In this document: positions 56,915-64,000 of the stretch, one piece after another
Numbering within the stretch: the stretch's first letter is position 1
How the letters are laid out: every line of letters begins with the position of its first letter
Assembly (NCBI GenBank): GCA_001640655.1
Contig: LXGT01000032.1
Location: forward strand, 62,001 to 126,000
Reading direction: 5' to 3'
DNA from: Endoconidiophora laricicola
Lineage: Eukaryota; Ascomycota; Sordariomycetes; Microascales; Ceratocystidaceae
DNA length: 64,000 nt
Made by a program: the position numbers and the translations under genes
The notes under the pieces: model-generated
The model's database searches: none
What the model saw: the letters and a program-made list of their open reading frames with translations, nothing else
Told to the model about the DNA's origin: nothing

Positions 56915-58773
56915 ATGTTTGCCCGGTCCAGCTTGCGCTCGACGCGCATCATCGCCCAGGCGAGATCTGGCGCTGTGAATGTGGCCAAGGTACATACATA
57001 GCCATCCCGAGATTGCCATTGTCTATTGTTGTTGAACCAACCGTCCCCGATGTCGAGCCCTGTGGTTGTGCGTCTTCTGGCCACTGGCTCTCTTTTTTGG
57101 TGCTGGCATTCTAGTTGGCTGGCTAGAGATGCCGGGTTTGCTCAACCAAACCTGGCTCATTCCTAGCACTACGCAAAATATCCACGCCCAGTCGGTCGGA
57201 GCCGGAACCGCCTTCATCATCCATTGCACCGTTGATATCTTACCATTGCCAGCCCGACTGTGGCCAATGGCTTCACTATGCAACTAGTTGTTTGATTCTT
57301 AGCTTGCTACCATTTTGATCCGCTCCAATTTGTTCTTTTTTGGCTGACTTCTTGCCCTGCAAATAGCGCGCCGCGTCCACCAGCTCCAATGCCTCTGAAA
57401 CCTCTACGACCCGCCTGAACATGGCTGCTTTCGCCTCAACCGGCGTTGCTGTCGGCACCATGGCGTGGTACTACCACCTCTATGGCGACTCTGCGGATGC
57501 CTCTGCTCCTGCTGACGAGGGGTGAGTTCTGACTTCCCTCTTTCTCTCCTTTGGTCGTGGCTATATCGTCGGCTACGCTGTTGCTGCACTTAGTGTTCCA
57601 GCAAGCCACCGTTTTTTTAGCTACTCAAAATTTCCCCTCCCTTCGTCCTTTGAACCACTGATAGCCTTCGCTTCCACCAGCCCACTCTCTGACTGGACAA
57701 CACTGCACGCCTGACAACAATATTCACCATGATGGCCTTATCTTGACTTTTCGACCATACCGATCATCCCGCAATTCTCGCCATGGGTACTCGGAGCAAA
57801 ATCAGCACTGTCAAATCCGCCCACTCTTATTGGCTCGTTCGCTAACCGTTTCTTCATTACTTTAGTCTGCACCCTACCCCTATGCCCTGGGTTCACAAGC
57901 ATCCCTTCAAGACCTTCGACCATCAAGCGTAAGCTTCCCTTTCCATATTAGTTGTTCAGATACCATCTTCATCTGATAACGACGCCGACAGCTCCCCCCC
58001 TCCGTCGTCTCCTTATCTGCTTTCTGAGGGATTTCGGACCATCTTTAGACTGTTGTCTTTTACGCTAACTTATGCGCCATTTTCTTGCTCCATACAGTCT
58101 TCGCCGTGGTTTCCAGGTTTACAGAGAGGTTTGCGCCTCTTGCCACTCCCTGAGCAGAGTTCCCTACCGCACTCTGGTCGGTACTGTCCTCACCATCGAC
58201 GAGGCCAAGGCTCTTGCCGAGGAGAACGAGTATCCCGGCGAGCCCAACGACCAGGGTGATATCGAGATGCGCCCTGGCAAACTTTCCGACTACCTGCCCG
58301 CCCCATACAAGAACGACGAGGCTGCCCGTTTTGCCAACAACGGTGCTTTGCCCCCGGATCTGTCCCTGATTGTCAAGGCCCGTCACGGTGGTTGCGATTA
58401 CATCTGGGCTTTGCTGACTGGTTACCCCGATGAGCCCCCCGCCGGTGCTCAGGTTGCCCCTGGCATGAACTTCAACCCTTACTTCCCCGGTACCGGTATC
58501 GCCATGGCCCGTGTTCTGTTCGACGGTCTAGTTGAGTACGAGGACGAGACCCCTGCCACCACTTCGCAGATGGCCAAGGATGTCGTCGAGTTTCTGAACT
58601 GGGCTGCTGAGCCTGAGATGGACGACCGCAAGAAAATGGGTATGAAGGTTCTGGTTGTCACTGCTGGACTGACTGCTGCCTCTATCTGGGTCAAGCGCTA
58701 CAAGTGGGCTTGGCTCAAGTCGAGAAAGCTCGTCTATGACCCCCCTTCAGCCGCCTCAAAGATCCGCCGGTAA
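56915..58773 (+). CDS. CYT1: Cytochrome c1, mitochondrial (complex III)
   Basis: Cytochrome c1 is the haem subunit of the cytochrome bc1 complex that passes electrons to cytochrome c in the inner mitochondrial membrane. Exons are 56915-56989, 57367-57521, 57866-57928 and 58098-58773, giving 322 aa. The first 60 residues are a bipartite presequence: Arg/Ser-rich (MFARSSLRSTRI), then a hydrophobic stretch (FASTGVAVGTMAW) for sorting to the intermembrane space. The haem-binding CASCH is at 110-114. ALRRGFQVYREVC and NGALPPDLSLIVKARHGGCDYI are conserved, and the axial Met lies in the region GIAMARVLFDG. A single C-terminal anchor (VLVVTAGLTAASIWVKRYKW) is followed by a basic tail. All three introns (377, 344 and 169 bp) are long for this genome. 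Confidence 0.96.
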
Positions 58774-60112
58774 ATACATTAGAGCAAACATCCTGCGCGT
58801 GGCACCTTACTCGTTAGCACGATAAAAATGTCGTTTATTACCGAGTAGAATCTACAGCGCAAGGTTTCTCTGTGCAAAGGAGGAGCGAAATGGCTATTTC
58901 GGAAGTGAAAAAACTCTGGGAAAGGCTCCAATGACAGAGAGATAAAAGATAGTATGTCCCCTTCTTTTTTTATTCTCTACGTTTGGGTTTTGGAACAAAC
59001 TTTCCAATTACAAAAATCTAGCCAATTTTCTATCTTTTTCACCTATATCCTCTTATTTTATCACCTTTTTTCTTAGCACACTCTATTTCTCTCTCTCTAC
59101 CTCCCCTTCCCTCACTCACAAACACACGCATACTTCCCCTGTTGGGTTTTATTTGTACGAGAATAGATCGATGACGAAGACGGAAGAAAGATCGTCTTTA
59201 TACTAAATTTTAAACAAAAAAATATCGAAAGAAACACTCTTCAGAAATTCATATCGACTCACTAAAATCATCATGCGTCTCATCTTTTCCTCTTCGACCT
59301 GTACATTCATTCCCATGATCTATGAGGGCAGGGATCAAGAGAAAGTGTGAAGAAGAAACAAAAAAAGGTAGAAAAGCAAAGAGGCATTATTGTCTTGTCT
59401 TCCTTTGTCTTTTTCTGTGTACTATGGAACGGTCTCATTGTCTTATAATTTTATACTCCTTTCTATTTTCTTGTCCTTAATCTTGCTTGCTTAACATTAC
59501 ACTATACTCTTTGGATTTCCTGTTCCTGCCCTTTTTTTTTTTCAAACCACTTGATCATCATCATTATATAACATGAACTTATATGATGATCTTTGTGGAG
59601 TATATCACTAGTGATTGGAACACTAAAATATGCACATGTGATACAATCGAACGAAAAACACAAGACCATGCTCTATAAACTCTATGTTAAATGTGACAAT
59701 ATCTCAGCTCCGCTTTTATCTGAACGACTGAACGACACGATAGTTATCAAGGACAAGGATTCAACATTTAGCTGACAAATTAGCAAAGAAAACTATAGAT
59801 CTCAGATTCTCTTTCTTCCAAGTTGAAAAAGCACAATAAAATAAGATATATATGTGCTTTTGGAACGAAGGCCTTTTTGGAATTTCTGTTCAATTATTTG
59901 TTTCTTTTTCTTCTTGATGTATTATTTCTCGGATTTTATTTTTGCCTTCCTGTTCCAATATTCTATTCATACAAAAGAAACGACCAGAAAAACAGAGTGA
60001 AAAAAGATAAGAAAAAGAGGCCAAGCCATTAGAAAGTAAGGCAAAAGAAGAGTCCATGTTCATGTGTAGAAGAAACAAAGTTGAAAAAAAAAAAAAGAAA
60101 TCTCCTTTCAAT
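58774..60112. other. Convergent 3' spacer, CYT1 / CCT4
   Basis: About 1.3 kb between convergent stop codons. The sequence is very T-rich, with short random frames (the largest, near 59593-60032, shows no motif). It probably holds long 3' UTRs. No gene is supported. Confidence 0.55.
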
Positions 60113-62072
60113 TTACCGGCTGATGGCAATGTCATCTATCCGCAGAATCATCTTGACAGTCTCAGCAGCCAACTCGATAGCACTGGTGCTAACCAAAAGG
60201 GGCTGTAACACATTCTCACGGGCAATGTTAGTGTTGACGCCACCGCTCTTGATGCTTACCCCGGCGTTACGCTCCCCATTTTCGTGTCTGTGGCGCAGGT
60301 CAGTAACGACCTTGATGCTGTTTAGACCAGCGTTCTCGGCCAGAGTGGTAGGGATAACCTCCAGAGCATCAGCAAAGGCCTTCCAGCAGATGGCCTCAGT
60401 GCCAGTAAGCTCGCGGGCCTGCTTGTTCAACTGCGAAGCAATCTCAATCTCGGCGGCACCACCACCAGCAATCAAGGCCTTCTTCTTGACAATGCAGCGG
60501 ACAACACATAAGGCGTCGTGGAGAGAGCGGTGAACCTCCTCCAGAATCAGAGAGTTGGCACCGCGTACGACTACGGAGACGGTCTTACCAGTAGCCTTAG
60601 CACCAGTGATCTTGACCAGACGAGCACCGTTGGCCTGAGTCTCCTCGACCAGGTCGGCACTGCCGAGCTTGTCCTCAGTGAAGGCGTCAATATCGGCAAT
60701 GGGCTTGCAGCCAGTGGACTTGCAGATGAACTCAACCTCGTCACGCTCGATCTCCTTGATGGCCATGATACCCAGCTTAGCTAGGAAATGGAGGGAGAGA
60801 TCGTTGACAGCATCACGCAGGATCGACTTTTGGATCAAAAGGACGTTGCACTTTGCCTTCTTGATCTTCTTCACCAGATTCAGCAGATATAACCGCTCCT
60901 CCTTGACAATCTTATCCATTTGTCGGTAGTCGTTGACCTCGATAGTGTTTTCCATCTAATTTCATCTGTCAGCACATGAGTGGATCTACAACAACGAACA
61001 TTTCAGTTAGTAACTTACATCGGGCTTGGGGGGGCTGAGCTGGAACTGAACAAGACCAATACGGGCCTTTTCTATTCTAGTAGGACCGCCAGCGTTCTTG
61101 AGAACAGGCTGGTTCAGGACTAAACCGTCGACCAGCTCACTGTCTTCAATGGTGCCACCAACCTTCTTGATAACACGAATGTTATTCAAGTCAACATTGT
61201 CGGCAGTCTTCAGGTCGATGACCTTAGTCACGGCGTTAACGGCCATGGGGCCCAGCAGGTTGGAGTATTGAGAGACAATCTTGGACGAAAGCGAAGTGTT
61301 GGCAGCCTGTAGCAATGAAGCAGTGTCGTTCAGGCTGATAGGCTGTGACATCTCGTGCAAAACCTTGACGGCAGCGGCGGCGGCGCGCTGGAAAGACTCA
61401 GAGATGACAGACGGGTGAATACCCTTGCCCAGCAGGCGGTCGGCAGCGCCCAGAAGAGAGCCACAGATAACGACAACGGAGGTAGTACCATCACCAGCCT
61501 CGATATCCTGGGCAGAGGATAGGTTAACCAGCATCTTGGCAGTAGGGTGCAGAACTGACATGCTCTTCAGCATGGTGTTTCCATCGTTGGTGATAATGGT
61601 CTCGCCCTTTCCACTCCGGATCATCTTGTCCATGCCTCGGGGGCCGAGAGACGTTCTGATAGCATCGGCGACAGCTACGGATGAGCACAAATATGTACGT
61701 TAGATTTTGTGTATTTTCGAGCGCGTCGGTTAAGTAATATGCAAGATCATGTGGGTGGAGGGGCAGATCGATGCTACTTACCACGGGCGGCGACGATATT
61801 GGCCGAGCGCACGGCAGTGGGCTTGTCCTTATCCTATAGCATGTGTCAGATATGAGGGCGATTGGCAGCCAGTATTTGCCTGGGCAGGCTACTGCTAGGC
61901 GGCGTCTTGTGACGATGCTGCTGCTCCCGGCCAAGGCTGGCTTCTAGGAGGGGCACGCCAGGGAGCGTCGCCATTGGAGCAGCAAAAAAAGTTTGGGACA
62001 GGACGCAAAGCTTACTCTGAAAGAAGCGTTGGCAGTGTTGCCACCAGATGGAACGGCAGCGATGGACGCCAT
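60113..62072 (-). CDS. CCT4: T-complex chaperonin subunit delta (CCT4)
   Basis: CCT4 is one of eight subunits of the cytosolic chaperonin TRiC/CCT, which folds actin, tubulin and WD40 proteins with ATP. Exons are 62072-62016, 61833-61782, 61674-61019 and 60955-60113, giving 535 aa; all introns are GT-AG. The N-terminus is MASIAAVPSGG. ATP-site motifs: LGPRGMDKM (46-54), NDGNTML (66-72) and GDGTTS (97-102). The delta-type segment MENTIEVNDYRQMDK follows the last junction, and ALIAGGGAAEIEIA and ALEVIPTTLAENAG mark the C-terminal equatorial domain. An ATG in intron 2 (61690) opens a shorter frame but skips conserved residues and was not used. Divergent from RPT1. Confidence 0.96.
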
Positions 62073-62968
62073 GGCTGCAAAGTTTGAAATAGTTGGAGAT
62101 TATTAAAAAAGTATTAAAAAGCAACGGATGAAGGTCAAGCTCGGCGTGGAAACTTGGGTATCTCGAAAAGAAGAGAGAGCAGCGTTGGAGGTTGATGGAT
62201 GGAACGTTATAGGGGAAGAGAAGATCATGATATTCATAGCAAAGGCCTAGCAGAAGCCTGGTAAAAGGCTCTGTAACGACGCTAGATCCAGAAGTTGGGC
62301 AAGCGCTACGGGGTCAAAATAGCAGCTTGACAGCACTACGGCCCTGCAAAGCGCCTCTAGAGCCTTCCATTCTCAAGACTTCCGTTCCCCCCTTCTTGCC
62401 CACCAAAAAAGACAATAGCAAACTTGCCTGCCCCACTAGCGGGGAACCTAAGCTGCAACATCCCAGTAGACAACCCTGAAGAGAATTCCGTTTCTAACCC
62501 TAAGGCTGCTTTTGCCAATCAGCCTTGTGTGTGAGCAGCTGGCACCAGCTGCATATAGAGCTGCTTCAGCTGACCAGGGTCCAAGCTCGCCAAAGTAACC
62601 CAACACTAGCCAAATCGAGCAAGGCAGCAGATACGTTGGGTTGTTTCTCAGGCAGCTCGCATTACGGAAGCTTTCTGCTGGCTGGCAACTGCTCTGCTAT
62701 ACTACTACTGGTAGCACCTGCGTTTTTACTACATTCGCTTTTGGCGCAGCATTTACTCTATCCATACCTTGTGTATCTTCATAACTTCATATCACCAACA
62801 TCCACCATAACCACAACCACATTCTCCTATTCGTCAATTCCTCACGTTGCCTTTTCAGTAATAACAACGCATCCCTTTGATCTCAGCCACCATCCAATTG
62901 CATCTATCGTCGTCACGGACAGCCATCCTCGATCCGCCTGCGCCAATTCGCAGCCTTGATCTCCCACC
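62073..62968. other. Divergent spacer, CCT4 / RPT1
   Basis: A 0.9-kb shared promoter. It holds CTAACCCTAA (62494-62503) and CCAAT (62515-62519), 12 bp apart, about 450 bp before the RPT1 start. C/T- and CA-rich leader sequence runs from about 62740. The frame at 62525-62959 has no family motif and lies in this leader. Confidence 0.6.
62494..62519 (+). promoter_or_regulatory. Telo-box CTAACCCTAA next to a CCAAT box
   Basis: CTAACCCTAA at 62494-62503 contains AACCCTAA, the core bound by Tbf1-type telomere-repeat factors at promoters in yeasts. CCAAT follows at 62515-62519. Both sit in the CCT4-RPT1 divergent promoter. The function is inferred from the match. Confidence 0.35.
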
Positions 62969-64000
62969 ATGGTGAGTGAGGGCTTACTCTCCATCTAATA
63001 CTATCGTCAGGCTTGCTCTCTAACCCTGCTGCTGTTTCATTGTCTAGCCTTCTGCCACTGGTCAAAACTGGGAGAAGTACCAGAAGAAGTTCGCCGATGA
63101 CGAAATAGAAGAGAAAAAGATCGACCCTCTTACCGATGAGTACGCGCTTTATGCCCTCAATCCATCCATCCCCGCGGCCTCAGATCGTTACCCATTGGCC
63201 AATGGCTGATTTCGAGACTCCATAGCTAACATTGCTTTCGTCTGCAATAGAGATATCCAAGTGCTCAAGACTTATGGTGCTGCTCCGTACAGCGCCACTA
63301 TCAAGAAATTGGAACAACAGATTAAGGAAAAGCAAACGCGTGTCGATGAAATGATTGGTGTCAAGGTACGGTGTTTATACTACATCATTGCCACTCTTGG
63401 ATGCACACATACTAATCACGGCTTTCTGTTTAGGAGTCCGATACTGGTCTTGCACCACCCCATCTGTGGGATATCGAGGCCGACCGCCAACGCATGTCAG
63501 AAGAACAGCCCCTCCAGGTCGCCCGCTGCACCAAGATTATCGCCGACCCGATGGGCGACGAGTCCAAGTCTAAATATGTAATCAACGTGAAGCAAATAGC
63601 CAAATTCGTAGTGGCGCTAGGCGACCGTATCAGTCCCACTGATATTGAGGAAGGCATGCGTGTCGGCGTTGATAGAACCAAGTACCAGATCATGCTCCCT
63701 CTGCCGCCAAAGATCGATTCCAGCGTCACCATGATGACTGTTGAGGAAAAGCCCGACGTAACATATGGAGATGTTGGTGGTTGCAAGGAGCAGGTAGAAA
63801 AGCTTCGCGAGGTCGTCGAAATGCCTCTGCTCTCACCCGAGCGATTTGCCAGTCTGGGTATCGACCCTCCAAAGGGTGCCCTTCTATACGGACCTCCTGG
63901 TACTGGAAAGACATTATGTGCTCGTGCTGTAGCCAACAGAACCGACGCTACTTTTATCCGTGTCATTGGCAGTGAGCTGGTCCAAAAGTACGTTGGTGAG
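62969..64000 (+). CDS. RPT1: 26S proteasome regulatory ATPase Rpt1, 5' part (runs off right edge)
   Basis: Rpt1 is one of six AAA ATPases of the 19S base that unfold substrates and feed them to the 20S core. Exon 1 is only the ATG (62969-62971). Exons 2-4 are 63048-63139, 63251-63365 and 63434 to the edge; about 259 aa are visible. The N-terminal coiled coil contains IKKLEQQIKEKQTRVDEM, followed by the OB-fold region (KYVINVKQIAKFVVALGDRI). The AAA domain starts with TYGDVGGCKEQ, and Walker A GPPGTGKT is at 223-230. The Walker B and the C-terminal tail lie outside the window. The leader PSATGQNWEKYQKKF and the order of segments fit Rpt1 rather than Rpt2-6. The first intron starts GTGAGT directly after ATG. 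Confidence 0.94.

Noticed and set aside
57066..57287. Hydrophobic 73-codon frame in CYT1 intron 1
   Set aside because: It begins at TTG, not ATG, and lies wholly in an intron defined by good splice sites.
57720..57740. ATGATGG resembling a snoRNA C box in CYT1 intron 2
   Set aside because: The C box is imperfect and no D box at a fitting distance follows.
61674..61690. ATG at 61690 as start of CCT4
   Set aside because: It lies in intron 2; the upstream exons 62072-62016 and 61833-61782 supply the conserved N-terminus in phase.
62525..62959. 144-codon frame before RPT1
   Set aside because: Starts with a non-ATG codon, lies in promoter and leader sequence, and shows Ser/Thr/His low complexity without a motif.

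Overview
The window is nuclear DNA from a filamentous ascomycete (Pezizomycotina). The evidence is single-copy eukaryotic genes broken by short GT-AG introns (mostly about 45-100 bp), fungal-specific families (Fungal_trans transcription factor, wax-synthase-like MBOAT, HSP31-type glyoxalase) and filamentous-fungus versions of housekeeping proteins. I could not fix the genus. I saw no tRNA, rRNA, CRISPR array, recognisable transposon or prokaryotic feature.

Layout, left to right. 1-841 (-) is the 5' part of an MFS transporter running off the left edge. 2799-3586 (+) is an HSP31/DJ-1 glyoxalase, convergent with SRP54 (4063-5747, -). 7890-8726 (-) is a GNAT acetyltransferase. Next comes an 8.9-kb stretch (8727-17640) with no supportable gene. 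A two-finger C2H2/Fungal_trans transcription factor (17641-21119, -) is divergent from telomerase reverse transcriptase (23567-27611, +, six exons), the most notable gene here. TERT converges on an MBOAT/wax-synthase-like gene (27707-29452, -) with only 95 bp between stop codons. Then follow a Gln/Pro-rich protein with a Cys-rich tail (31651-33080, +), the actin-patch protein Abp1 (33472-35883, -), coatomer zeta (37862-38738, +), the t6A enzyme Sua5 (39174-40484, -), COG4 (41219-43700, -), the Golgi Ca2+/Mn2+ ATPase Pmr1 (44586-47911, -), the cohesin kleisin Rad21 (50147-52131, +), DAHP synthase (54704-55981, +), cytochrome c1 (56915-58773, +), CCT4 (60113-62072, -) and the 5' part of the proteasome ATPase Rpt1 (62969 to the right edge, +).

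The genes form no metabolic cluster. Themes are secretory traffic (SRP54, Ret3, COG4, Pmr1), chromosome maintenance (TERT, Rad21), protein quality control (CCT4, Rpt1, HSP31) and core metabolism (DAHP synthase, Cyt1, Sua5). Exon models were built by hand from reading-frame continuity, splice consensus and family conservation; all internal phases match. The points most worth a second look are the TERT locus (A13 coding run, overlapping upstream ATG, C27 tract upstream), a two-repeat telomeric 12-mer at 1635-1646 in a gene-free spacer, two GC-AG introns (RAD21, PMR1), two genes whose first coding exon is only the ATG (DAHP synthase, RPT1), and the 8.9-kb gene-free region.
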